Shown: positions 1 to 6,120, numbered from the stretch's first letter. The stretch: DNA of 9,834 bases from Clostridiales bacterium (GCA_004552515.1 SFOF01000069.1:1-9834); one strand, 5' to 3'. Notes: generated from the letters alone by a model not told the origin. A program made the numbers and translations.

Positions 1-2
1 AC

Positions 3-755
3 AGCTATACCGGCAAAAGCTCCCTTGATCAGACGCTCAGCGGGAAGGACTATGGGGAATACAAGAGCGATGACAAAAAGAACGCCGGCGGTCAGAGCGG
101 CGCGGGCTTCTTTGGCGATGGCGGCGCCCAGACCTCGTCCGATTCTCTATCCCCATCCAGCGGCGTGCCTATTTCGGCGGGAGAGCTCGCCCGCGAAATG
201 CTGGTTTGGCTGCTGGGCATGCTGCTGTCGGCCGCCGCGCTGATTGGGATGATTCTCGCCCTGCTTTATGCGAGCAAAAACGGTGGCAGCGTGCTTGAAT
301 GGATGCGCAGGGCGCTGGTTCCGGCGCTGTGTCCGGTGGCCATGGCGGCGCTGGCGATTGACTGCCGGAAGCTCGGCCGGAAAACGCCGCAGGGAAAGGC
401 GCTCAGGCGGCTGATGTCGGAGATATACTGCTTCGCGTCCAGCGTGTACGCCGCGGTTGTGAGCGTTATGGAGTTTATGACCATGCTCGCGAGCGGCGCG
501 ATGGACGAGACGATGGAGCTGATCCTTTATCTCCTGCCGGCGTGCGCGATTCTCGGCTTCGTGGTGTTCGTGCTCCGGAAGCTGCTGGACGGCGTGTTCC
601 GGCTGATTGCCGGCTTCAGGGCGCGCTGGAGTCCGCTTCAATTTCCCGATCTGCGGATTTCGCGGCTCCTTCGCTATACCCGTGCCGGGAAGCCCCTGAC
701 GGAAAGCCGCCCCAACACGCGGTTTTTCCCTCTGCAGCACACTCAAACCGCATAA
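3..755 (+). CDS. Partial multi-pass membrane protein, 3' end only
   Basis: The frame is open from the first complete codon in the window, so the gene begins upstream and about 250 C-terminal residues are visible. A GTG at 165 is in frame, but the open frame before it reads as an ordinary Gly/Ser/Asp-rich hydrophilic linker, so I do not treat GTG as the start. After this soluble stretch of about 60 residues come hydrophobic segments at roughly visible residues 66-89, 105-119, 141-162 and 172-191, suggesting three or four membrane helices. A basic, Pro- and Arg-containing tail ends at TAA. I do not recognise the family. The linker followed by a helix bundle would fit an integral membrane protein with an extramembrane N-terminal domain lying outside the window. 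The gene is convergent with the nucleoside hydrolase and shares the hairpin at 761-791 with it. Confidence 0.7.
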   Translation, partial: SYTGKSSLDQTLSGKDYGEYKSDDKKNAGGQSGAGFFGDGGAQTSSDSLSPSSGVPISAGELAREMLVWLLGMLLSAAALIGMILALLYASKNGGSVLEWMRRALVPALCPVAMAALAIDCRKLGRKTPQGKALRRLMSEIYCFASSVYAAVVSVMEFMTMLASGAMDETMELILYLLPACAILGFVVFVLRKLLDGVFRLIAGFRARWSPLQFPDLRISRLLRYTRAGKPLTESRPNTRFFPLQHTQTA

Positions 756-791
756 AAGGACGGGGCGCGGGAGGATTCTCTCCGCGCCCCG
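752..791 (-). terminator. GC-rich hairpin terminator between convergent genes
   Basis: A perfect 10-bp stem, CGGGGCGCGG at 761-770 with CCGCGCCCCG at 782-791, encloses an 11-nt loop in which GAG and CTC can extend the pairing. Read on the minus strand, the stem is followed by TCCTTTTAT, a modest T tract, and it lies 7 nt after the stop of the nucleoside hydrolase. On the plus strand there is no T run, so it mainly serves the minus-strand gene, although it could also stabilise the 3' end of the membrane-protein transcript. Confidence 0.7.
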
Positions 792-798
792 CCGCGCT

Positions 799-1692
799 CT
801 ATCGAGCCTGCCCGGCCACCGGCGCGATGCCGAGCGTGCTGAAGAAATGACGGAAGAACAGATCGTTGTCCATGGCCGTCATGAGGCGATGCGCTCCGTT
901 TTCGTCCGGCGCAAAGCGCGTGTCGCCTGCGTCGGTCACGCTGATTCTGCCGCGCGCGAAGGTCATGCCCGCGTCGTCAAAGAGCGCCGCAAGCGCCACC
1001 GCGTCGTGATACCACGCCTCGCGGCTGGTGCGGATGGCGCGCGAAAACGGGACAAGGCAGGGGCAGGCCTGCGCCGAATCGGCGACGCGCGCGGTGTCCG
1101 TGCGAAATACGCGGCAGGTCAGCTCCACGCCGAACACGAGCGCCTCCCGAACCGGCGCGGAAAAGACGATTTTCGCGGCTTCGGGATCGTTGAGTATGTT
1201 CCATTCCTGAACGCCCCAGCGCGCCGTGTTGACCTCGCCGTAGCGCCCGCCCATGATCACCAGCGTTTTGAGCAGGCCGGGTATGTGCGGATGAGCGCGG
1301 AACAGGCGCGCGATGTTGGTCAGCGGGCCGATGCAGCACAGCGTGATCTCGTGAGGGCGCGCCTCGATCGCGCGGCGCAGAAAATCGACCGCCGTATCCG
1401 CGGCAAAGTCCGCGCGGTGCGGGAAATCGTCCAGCAGCGCCTTTTCCTCAGGCGTAACGCGCGTCTGGAGGAACGCGCCGCGGAGCGGGTTTTCAGAGCC
1501 GGCGTGAACGGGAACGTCCGATCGCCCGGCCAGGCGCAGCATCATGTCGGCCAGCTCGGCGCGCGCGATCGCTTCGCCCGTCACGGTGGTCACGCCGAGC
1601 AGATCTGCGCCGGGCTGCGCGAGCAGATAGGCGAGGGCCTGCATATCGTCCATGTCGTTGCCGATGTCGGTGTCCAGCAGGATGAGCCGCAT
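799..1692 (-). CDS. Inosine/uridine-preferring nucleoside hydrolase family protein
   Basis: This 297-residue protein is predicted to cleave the N-glycosidic bond of a ribonucleoside, releasing base and ribose, in the cytoplasm. Family hallmarks are all present: the N-terminal Asp cluster DTDIGNDMDD (residues 7-16) that binds calcium and ribose, IGPLTN (121-126), VIMGG (145-149), the N165-to-D169 stretch of NILNDPEA, and WYHDAVALA (227-235) carrying the late His-Asp pair. Length is close to the usual 300-320. The longer open frame to 1860 runs backwards through the tRNA and its terminator, so the ATG at 1692 is chosen. It has a perfect AGGAGG at 1701-1706 with an 8-nt spacer. The N-terminal cluster has two more residues than the classic DTDPGxDD form, pointing to a less characterised subgroup, so the substrate is unknown. 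I see no promoter of its own between it and the tRNA terminator. Confidence 0.93.
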   Translation of the reverse strand: MRLILLDTDIGNDMDDMQALAYLLAQPGADLLGVTTVTGEAIARAELADMMLRLAGRSDVPVHAGSENPLRGAFLQTRVTPEEKALLDDFPHRADFAADTAVDFLRRAIEARPHEITLCCIGPLTNIARLFRAHPHIPGLLKTLVIMGGRYGEVNTARWGVQEWNILNDPEAAKIVFSAPVREALVFGVELTCRVFRTDTARVADSAQACPCLVPFSRAIRTSREAWYHDAVALAALFDDAGMTFARGRISVTDAGDTRFAPDENGAHRLMTAMDNDLFFRHFFSTLGIAPVAGQAR

Positions 1693-1700
1693 GGGGAAGA

Positions 1701-1706
1701 CCTCCT
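1701..1706 (-). promoter_or_regulatory. Shine-Dalgarno site deciding the nucleoside hydrolase start
   Basis: AGGAGG on the minus strand sits 8 nt before the ATG at 1692. It excludes the upstream in-frame starts, which lie within or beyond the tRNA gene. Confidence 0.9.
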
Positions 1707-1743
1707 TTGCAAAGTCCAAATTGAGGGCGGGGACGTCTGAACA

Positions 1744-1776
1744 CAAAAAATCCGAACCCCTTATCAGGATTCGGAT
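1744..1776 (-). terminator. Rho-independent terminator after tRNA-Ala
   Basis: On the minus strand, ATCCGAA (1776-1770) pairs with TTCGGAT (1756-1750) to give a 7-bp stem. A further CC/GG pairing is possible in the 13-nt loop, and the stem runs into six Ts at 1750-1745. It begins 7 nt after the tRNA discriminator base. The stem is modest, so read-through into the nucleoside hydrolase gene is plausible. Confidence 0.85.
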
Positions 1777-1783
1777 GAAGCGA

Positions 1784-1856
1784 TGGAGCATAAGGGAGTC
1801 GAACCCTTGGCCTCCACAATGCCATTGTGGCGCGCTACCAACTGCGCTAATGCCCC
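1784..1856 (-). tRNA. tRNA-Ala (anticodon GGC)
   Basis: The 73-nt sequence folds into a complete cloverleaf on the minus strand: acceptor GGGGCAT with ATGCTCC, D arm GCGC/GCGC with loop AGTTGGTA, anticodon arm CCACA/TGTGG, a 5-nt variable loop AGGCC, T arm AAGGG/CCCTT with loop TTCGACT, and discriminator A73. The anticodon loop ATGGCAT gives GGC, reading alanine GCC and GCU codons. The third acceptor pair is G3-U70, the alanine identity element, and the A32-U38 loop pair is also typical of this isoacceptor. CCA is not encoded (TCG follows), so it must be added by tRNA nucleotidyltransferase. Confidence 0.97.
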
Positions 1857-1869
1857 GCAACGTTTATAG

Positions 1870-1898
1870 ATTATAGCATGGCGGGCCGCGCTTGTCAA
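1870..1898 (-). promoter_or_regulatory. Consensus sigma-A promoter for tRNA-Ala
   Basis: Exact TTGACA (1898-1893) and exact TATAAT (1875-1870) are separated by 17 bp, with a TGC extended -10. The predicted start is near 1863, about 7 nt before the mature tRNA 5' end. An A/T-rich stretch just upstream (about 1902-1917, T7-GC-A5 on the minus strand) resembles an UP element, as expected for a strongly expressed stable RNA. Confidence 0.93.
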
Positions 1899-1947
1899 GC
1901 CCTTTTTGCAAAAAAAGTGATTGCGGGGCGGGAACGCCGGAGCGCGC

Positions 1948-3348
1948 TCAGGAGAGGATGTTCGCGCCGGGGCCGATCTGGATGGACGACCAGCCCGCGC
2001 CGGCATAATCGTGACAGGGCAGCATTTTGCGGAAGACGTCCATGGCCCTTGAGCTGGTTTTCGAAAGGCTCATGACCTCGCGGCCATGCCACATCAGGTC
2101 GCCCGCGTAGACCAGATGGGCGATCTGGCGGCCGAGGGTGTGCCAGGTGGTTTTCATGAAGCCCATGCAGCCGGCGGCGCGGATGGGGTTCAGCGCGGTC
2201 TGATAGTTCGCCTGATTGCTGAAGGAGCAGCAGATCACGTCGAAGCCGGCCTCGCGGAAGAGCCTTGCCGATTGCCAGACGGAATCCGAGACGATGGTAT
2301 ACTGCCAGTCGGCGATGACAATATCCCTGCGCAGACCGGCGCGCAGGGCGGCGGCAAATTCATGGCTGGAATTCGCGTCGTAATATTCGCCGTCCGCGCG
2401 GCGGGCGAGGGGCATATCGGCGGCGCAGAGCAGCATATCGCCCCACATGATCGCGCGCCGCCCCTTCGCGGCAAGGTCGGCCTGAATGTCGTTCAGGTAT
2501 TCGCACAGGCCGCGGGCGATTTCAAGCGAGTTTTCGCCCTGGCCGAGATCGTCGGCCTCGTCGCAGCCGATCATGAAATAGCGCCCCTCGCCGCAGAGCG
2601 CGCACAGCTCGTCGCGGATATCGGCCAGCAGATGGCGCACGGCGGGCTTTGTGTAATCCCACACCCAGCCGTAAAAGCCGGGCAGATACAGATATTCCAG
2701 CTCGGGCGCCTGATCCAGCACGACGTGCTTGCCGCTTGCGCCCTGTCGGGACATGGATGCGTGGCCGAGGTGCTGAAGCATCGGGATGATCTCAAGCCCC
2801 AGAGATCGCGCCCGCCGCACGAGCGCGCTGATTTCCGCCTTCGAGAAGGCGAACGGCCAGGCCATCTGCGGGAAGCTGTCCAGCCTGATCATGCCCCAGA
2901 ACTCCAGAATCACATGGGAATAGCGGCAGAACGCCGCCGTGCGGACGCACTTTTCGAGGAAGTCAAGCGGCGTTTCGGGAAATACGCACAGGTGCGCGAC
3001 GCGCATCCCCACCTCGGGCGACTGGCGCAGAACGCCACACTCGGCCCTGTAAACGCCCCGGTCATAGCAGAACAGCCGCTCGAGAAAGGCGTAAAGCCCA
3101 CGCGTCAGAGCCGCGTCATCCGCGCCCTCGATGAACACGCCCTTCGGCGTGACGTTCAGCGCAAAATCATACCCCTCGCGGCCGATGGGCGCGCCCTCGC
3201 CGATGATGAGGACGCTTTCCGCGCGGTCGCGGACGATTTCCCATTGAACGCCGGGGCTGTACGCGCCGATCAGCTCCATGACGACCGGCTCCGTCGCCGT
3301 GCGCGGCAGACGGATGGTCTGCGATCCGTTGACGACATAATAATCCAT
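1948..3348 (-). CDS. GH20-like glycoside hydrolase, hexosaminidase D type
   Basis: A 466-residue cytoplasmic protein (no signal peptide) predicted to remove terminal N-acetylhexosamine or a related sugar from glycans. Residues about 1-105 resemble the GH20 N-terminal accessory domain, ending in GVFIEGADDAALTRGLYAF (70-88). The TIM-barrel part starts near 115. Useful motifs are LEIIPMLQHLGHASM (185-199), matching the IIP-GH strand of GH20; MIGCDEADDLG (259-269), equivalent to the catalytic Asp-Glu pair (D263, E264) in the IGxDE...LG form seen in hexosaminidase D-like enzymes; and aromatic positions W302 (MWGDM), W348 (DWQY) and W402 (TTWHT), likely sugar-contact residues. The ATG has AAGGAG at 3357-3362 with an 8-nt spacer. 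It is transcribed alone from the promoter at 3402-3430. The catalytic motif differs from classical HxGGDE, so exact specificity is uncertain. Confidence 0.82.
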   Translation of the reverse strand: MDYYVVNGSQTIRLPRTATEPVVMELIGAYSPGVQWEIVRDRAESVLIIGEGAPIGREGYDFALNVTPKGVFIEGADDAALTRGLYAFLERLFCYDRGVYRAECGVLRQSPEVGMRVAHLCVFPETPLDFLEKCVRTAAFCRYSHVILEFWGMIRLDSFPQMAWPFAFSKAEISALVRRARSLGLEIIPMLQHLGHASMSRQGASGKHVVLDQAPELEYLYLPGFYGWVWDYTKPAVRHLLADIRDELCALCGEGRYFMIGCDEADDLGQGENSLEIARGLCEYLNDIQADLAAKGRRAIMWGDMLLCAADMPLARRADGEYYDANSSHEFAAALRAGLRRDIVIADWQYTIVSDSVWQSARLFREAGFDVICCSFSNQANYQTALNPIRAAGCMGFMKTTWHTLGRQIAHLVYAGDLMWHGREVMSLSKTSSRAMDVFRKMLPCHDYAGAGWSSIQIGPGANILS

Positions 3349-3373
3349 GAAAGCGTCTCCTTCGGGCGTTTTT

Positions 3374-3391
3374 CGCCGCTTTTGCGCGGCG
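3374..3391 (-). promoter_or_regulatory. Stem-loop in the leader of the GH20-like gene
   Basis: CGCCGC and GCGGCG form a 6-bp GC-only stem around a 6-nt loop (GCAAAA on the minus strand). It begins within a few nucleotides of the predicted transcription start and ends 11 nt before the AAGGAG site. It may protect the mRNA 5' end or act as an operator-like site. It lacks a T tract, so it is not a terminator. Confidence 0.45.
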
Positions 3392-3401
3392 GCTCAGGCC
3401 T

Positions 3402-3430
3402 ATTATAAAATGATGGACGCGGCCTGTCAA
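3402..3430 (-). promoter_or_regulatory. Consensus sigma-A promoter for the GH20-like gene
   Basis: Exact TTGACA (3430-3425) and exact TATAAT (3407-3402) with a 17-bp spacer, and a predicted start near 3395, about 47 nt before the ATG. The -35 box lies close to the end of the DegV gene and next to a 6-bp hairpin (3433-3438 with 3452-3457). Confidence 0.92.
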
Positions 3431-3458
3431 TCCCGCCGAGCCGCAAAAATCCGGCGGA

Positions 3459-4301
3459 TCAGCCTGCCGCAAAATACGCGCACACCACCGCGCCCGGGCC
3501 GCCGTGAACGCCGATGACGCTGCCCACCTGCACGCAGTGCAGCGCGTCCTCATGTCCCTCCCACAGCGCGCGGCTGTCGGCAATATACTTTTTCAGCAGC
3601 GCGTCGTCCAGGCCGGTGTAGCCCAGCAGCAGCGGCATGGAGAAATCTACGCCGCCGCTCAAGCGGATCTTCTCGCACAGCAGATTGTTGCCCTGACGCG
3701 AGCCGCGCGCCCTGCCCAGCGGCACGACCACGCCGCTTTCAATCGCGATGACCGGCTTGAGGTTGAGCAGACCGCCCGCGATCGCCGCGGCCTTTGAAAT
3801 GCGGCCGCCGCGCTCGAGATACTTGAGCGTGTCCAGCAGCGCCACGACGTGAATATCGCCGCGCCTTTCGGTGAGACGCGCGGCAATCTCCGCCGCCGTC
3901 ATGCCCTGCGCGCGGCAGACTGTGGCGTATTCGGCAAGCGCGCCCTCGCCCACAGTCGCCGTCAGACTGTCCACGACGAATACATTGTCGAATTCCGCCG
4001 CCGCGAGGCACGCGCTCTGATAGGTGCCCGACAGGCCGGAGGAAATCGTGATCGCCACAACCTCGTCGCCCGCACGGCGCGCCTCTTCAAACGCGCGCGC
4101 GAACATATCGGGCGTGGCCTGGCTGGTTGTGGGCAGCGTTTCGCTCGAGAGCAGCAGCTCGTAGAACGCCCGCTTGTCCGCGGGGCTGCAGCCGGTCAGT
4201 TCCCGATCGCCGAAGCGCACGATCAGCGGCATAATTTGAACCTGATCAAGGATTTCATCGCGCATATCCGCGCCCGTATCGACAATAATTCTTACGCTCA
4301 T
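3459..4301 (-). CDS. DegV family (FakB-like) fatty-acid-binding protein
   Basis: This 280-residue protein has the normal DegV length and motif order: IIVDTGADM at the start (5-13), TTSQATPDMF (58-67), ISSGLSGTYQSA (86-97), VVDSLTATVGEG (109-120), DTLKYLERGGRIS (157-169), LLNLKPVIAIESG (178-190) and a C-terminal IGVHGGPGA (263-271). DegV proteins bind one long-chain fatty acid. In many Bacillota, members called FakB present exogenous fatty acids to the kinase FakA. T59 and S91 are in the places where that family contacts the carboxylate, by motif alignment. No fakA is visible here. The start codon overlaps the MarR stop by 4 nt (ATGA), with GGAGG at 4306-4310, so it is translationally coupled to the repressor gene and presumably shares its promoter. 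Confidence 0.95.
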   Translation of the reverse strand: MSVRIIVDTGADMRDEILDQVQIMPLIVRFGDRELTGCSPADKRAFYELLLSSETLPTTSQATPDMFARAFEEARRAGDEVVAITISSGLSGTYQSACLAAAEFDNVFVVDSLTATVGEGALAEYATVCRAQGMTAAEIAARLTERRGDIHVVALLDTLKYLERGGRISKAAAIAGGLLNLKPVIAIESGVVVPLGRARGSRQGNNLLCEKIRLSGGVDFSMPLLLGYTGLDDALLKKYIADSRALWEGHEDALHCVQVGSVIGVHGGPGAVVCAYFAAG

Positions 4302-4741
4302 GCTTCCTCCCGCTTCCGCTCGCAGACGGCCTCCAGATTCTGGCAGATTGTGCCGAGGGCGCGGTACATGGCCGCGCGCTCATCCTCGCTGAGCCCTGCG
4401 CCCGCTTCCGCCACCACGCTGTCAATGCGCCGCGCGATCTCCTCGCATATGCCGCGCCCCTTCTCGGTCAGGCTGATCAGGTTCTTGTAGCGTGTCTCGC
4501 CGCGCCGGATATAGCCACCCTCGCCGAGCGTTTCCAGCGCGCGGGAAAGCGCTGCCTTGTCCTCGCCGCACTTTTCGCACAGCGTCGCGGCGGTCATATC
4601 GCCCTCGTCGTAGAGATAATACAGACAGGAGACGTGCGGCCCTTTCAGCTGAAAATCCGCCATCTCGTCCGCCTTGATGCGCCTGATGCTGCGCATGAGC
4701 CGCGTCATCAGGCCGGTAAACGTTTTATAACGCGTTTCCAC
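4298..4741 (-). CDS. MarR family transcriptional repressor
   Basis: A 147-residue dimeric winged-helix regulator of the usual MarR length. Residues 1-30 form the first helix of the dimer interface. The helix-turn-helix spans about 48-80 (DMTAATLCEKCGEDKAALSR then LGEGGYIRR), followed by the wing and LISLTEKGRGI (88-98), a MarR signature, and a long C-terminal helix. I chose GTG at 4741 because AAGGAGG lies at 4751-4757, 9 nt upstream. The alternative in-frame ATG at 4780 has no ribosome binding site, lies only about 2 nt from the predicted transcription start, and sits inside an operator palindrome. It is the first gene of a two-gene operon with the DegV gene. The two TGTTGA-N4-TCAACA palindromes at its promoter make autorepression likely. 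Cys residues at 39, 55, 58, 133 and 140 leave open thiol or metal sensing. Confidence 0.93.
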   Translation of the reverse strand: METRYKTFTGLMTRLMRSIRRIKADEMADFQLKGPHVSCLYYLYDEGDMTAATLCEKCGEDKAALSRALETLGEGGYIRRGETRYKNLISLTEKGRGICEEIARRIDSVVAEAGAGLSEDERAAMYRALGTICQNLEAVCERKREEA

Positions 4742-4750
4742 GGCGCGTAT

Positions 4751-4757
4751 CCTCCTT
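4751..4757 (-). promoter_or_regulatory. Shine-Dalgarno site deciding the MarR GTG start
   Basis: AAGGAGG on the minus strand, 9 nt before GTG at 4741. No comparable site precedes the upstream ATG at 4780. Confidence 0.88.
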
Positions 4758-4763
4758 ACACGA

Positions 4764-4779
4764 TGTTGATAAGTCAACA
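4764..4779. promoter_or_regulatory. MarR operator, promoter-proximal copy
   Basis: Inverted repeat TGTTGA-TAAG-TCAACA, extended by one further A/T pair on each side to 7-bp arms. It lies just downstream of the predicted MarR transcription start, so a bound dimer would block initiation or elongation. Confidence 0.8.
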
Positions 4780-4788
4780 TTCGGAGAC

Positions 4789-4817
4789 ATTATAGCATTG
4801 GATTGTTGATTTGTCAA
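4789..4817 (-). promoter_or_regulatory. Consensus sigma-A promoter for the MarR-DegV operon
   Basis: Exact TTGACA (4817-4812) and exact TATAAT (4794-4789), 17-bp spacer, TGC extended -10, predicted start near 4782. The -35 box lies inside the upstream operator palindrome. Confidence 0.94.
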
Positions 4818-4819
4818 CA
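4804..4819. promoter_or_regulatory. MarR operator, upstream copy over the -35 box
   Basis: Inverted repeat TGTTGA-TTTG-TCAACA with the same arms as the copy at 4764-4779. Centres are 40 bp apart, close to four helical turns, which would place two dimers on nearly the same DNA face. Binding here would cover the -35 element. Confidence 0.8.
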
Positions 4820-4884
4820 TGAGCTTTGGCCGGGCCTCAAAAATCCATTGACCGCGTTTTGCCAAAATATATTTGCCGCAATGA

Positions 4885-4914
4885 TTGCGCCCCTGTCCGG
4901 CTGTATGTTATAAT
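4885..4914 (+). promoter_or_regulatory. Extended -10 promoter for the toroid-like protein gene
   Basis: Exact TATAAT at 4909-4914 is preceded by TGT (a TGn extended -10). The best -35 is a weak TTGCGC at 4885-4890 with an 18-bp spacer. The predicted start is near 4921, just ahead of the AGGGAGG site. A small palindrome GCAATGATTGC (4878-4888) overlaps the -35 region. Confidence 0.65.
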
Positions 4915-4926
4915 TCAGAAAAAAGC

Positions 4927-4933
4927 AGGGAGG
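4927..4933 (+). promoter_or_regulatory. Shine-Dalgarno site deciding the TTG start
   Basis: AGGGAGG lies 8 nt before TTG at 4942. The only upstream in-frame ATG candidate (4885) precedes the promoter -10 box, so it cannot be the start of a transcript from that promoter. Confidence 0.8.
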
Positions 4934-4941
4934 CGAAGCGA

Positions 4942-5937
4942 TTGAACGCTGATTCGATCGTTGCAAAAATTGAGCGCACCGTGCAGGCGCACCGTCTGTC
5001 CGAGGGCGCATATAGCCGCTATCTGTGGCAGGACGAGGCGGGAAGCCGCAAGATGGGCGTGAACGAATACGGCTGCGCCGATGCGGCCAACATCCTCTAC
5101 ACCATCGGCCGCTTTGAGGGCGACGCGGACAAACGCGCCTGCTGGATCCGGACGATGCAGGCCATGCAGGATCCCGAGACGGGCCTGTTCCATGAGCACA
5201 CGCACCATCCCTTCCACACGACGGCGCACGTGACCGCCGCGCTGGAACTGTTCGACGCGCGCCCGCTGCATCCACTCACGGCCATGCTGCCCTATCGCGA
5301 CACGGCGCTGCTGGACGATTTCCTCGAGCATCTGGACTGGGAGCATAAACCGTGGCCGCAGTCGCATCAGGGCGCGGGGCTGTTCGCGGCGCTGACGATC
5401 ACGCGCAGCGTCGATCTCGAGTGGCAGCGGCACTATTTTGAGTGGCTGGACACGCGCTGCGATCCGCAGACGGGCATCAGCTACGGCACGAAGCACGGGC
5501 AGGACAGTTTGCCGCACCATCTGTACGGCTGGTTCCACTATATGTTCAATCATGAATACGCGCGCCGTCCCATGCCGTATCCCGAGCGGATGATCGACAG
5601 CTGTATTGAGCTGTACGATCATCATTTCGAGGAGCTGTCGCCCTGCTTTGCGCGGACGTGCGGATTCTGCGAGATCGACTGGGTGTACTGTCTCAACCGC
5701 GCGACGCGGCAGACGCCCCATCGCTTCTGGGAGGCGAAGGACAGGCTGCGCGCGATGAGCCGCATTTTTGTCGAGTATCTGGAGGCGGAGGACGAGACGA
5801 AATCGGAGCCGTTCAACGATCTGCATATGCTTTTCGGCGCGGTGTGCGCGCTGGCGGAGCTTCAGCAGGCGCTGCCCGGCGAGATTGAGACGAGCGTGCC
5901 GCTGAAGCTGGTGCTGGATCGCCGGCCGTTCATCTAG
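4942..5937 (+). CDS. Uncharacterised protein, probable alpha/alpha-toroid fold
   Basis: This 331-residue protein has no signal peptide or membrane segment and I do not recognise a named family. The sequence is helical and rich in Trp, His and acidic residues. Two stretches resemble the inner-loop repeats of alpha/alpha-toroid enzymes (terpenoid-cyclase/prenyltransferase-like or six-hairpin glycosidase-like): QDPETGLFHEHTHH followed by HTTAHVTAALELF (76-104), and DPQTGISYG (174-182). Other conspicuous polar-aromatic stretches, candidates for a substrate pocket, are PHHLYGWFHYMFNH (191-204) and GFCEIDWVYCLNRA (241-254). The TTG start is supported by AGGGAGG and by a promoter inside the longer open frame. 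It lies 241 nt upstream of, and on the same strand as, a large hypothetical glycosyl hydrolase, so a role in carbohydrate processing is my inference from context. It is transcribed divergently from the MarR operon. Confidence 0.75.
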   Translation: MNADSIVAKIERTVQAHRLSEGAYSRYLWQDEAGSRKMGVNEYGCADAANILYTIGRFEGDADKRACWIRTMQAMQDPETGLFHEHTHHPFHTTAHVTAALELFDARPLHPLTAMLPYRDTALLDDFLEHLDWEHKPWPQSHQGAGLFAALTITRSVDLEWQRHYFEWLDTRCDPQTGISYGTKHGQDSLPHHLYGWFHYMFNHEYARRPMPYPERMIDSCIELYDHHFEELSPCFARTCGFCEIDWVYCLNRATRQTPHRFWEAKDRLRAMSRIFVEYLEAEDETKSEPFNDLHMLFGAVCALAELQQALPGEIETSVPLKLVLDRRPFI

Positions 5938-5987
5938 AACGTTCAAGGTTTCCGTTATCCCCGAACGGCCCTCGCCGCGAGAGAACC

Positions 5988-6015
5988 ACACCGCCCCGCA
6001 GACCAGCCCCCGCGC
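5988..6015. repeat. 28-bp perfect direct repeat, copy A
   Basis: A C-rich 28-mer starting ACACCGCCCCGCAGACC is repeated without mismatch at 6121-6148 in the same orientation, both copies in the gap between two plus-strand genes. Identity stops sharply at the right end of each copy. Confidence 0.92.
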
Positions 6016-6120
6016 ACAATCCCCTCTGCCGGAGCTATAACCGGCCAAAACGCGACGCCGCGCCGGCCCGCAATTCACGATCCCATAAAGCGGAATATCG
6101 CATCTTCGCGTCAGCGCGGA

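Noticed and set aside
1693..1860. N-terminal extension of the nucleoside hydrolase to 1860
   Set aside because: It would translate backwards through the tRNA-Ala gene and its terminator. The ATG at 1692 has a perfect AGGAGG site and starts at the conserved N-terminus.
1900..1947. Terminator for the GH20-like gene
   Set aside because: Only a 4-bp stem (1927-1930 with 1935-1938) is present and it is about 10 nt away from the T7 run. The T-rich stretch is better read as an UP element of the tRNA promoter.
2086..3408. Plus-strand open frame of about 440 codons
   Set aside because: It lies opposite the GH20-like gene, whose motifs, promoter and ribosome binding site are all on the minus strand.
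3433..3457. Terminator for the DegV gene
   Set aside because: A 6-bp CCGCCG/CGGCGG stem exists but has a 13-nt loop and no T tract, and it runs straight into the -35 box of the next gene, so it is too weak to call.
4742..4780. ATG at 4780 as the MarR start
   Set aside because: It lies within an operator, about 2 nt from the predicted transcript start, with no ribosome binding site. The GTG at 4741 has AAGGAGG 9 nt upstream.
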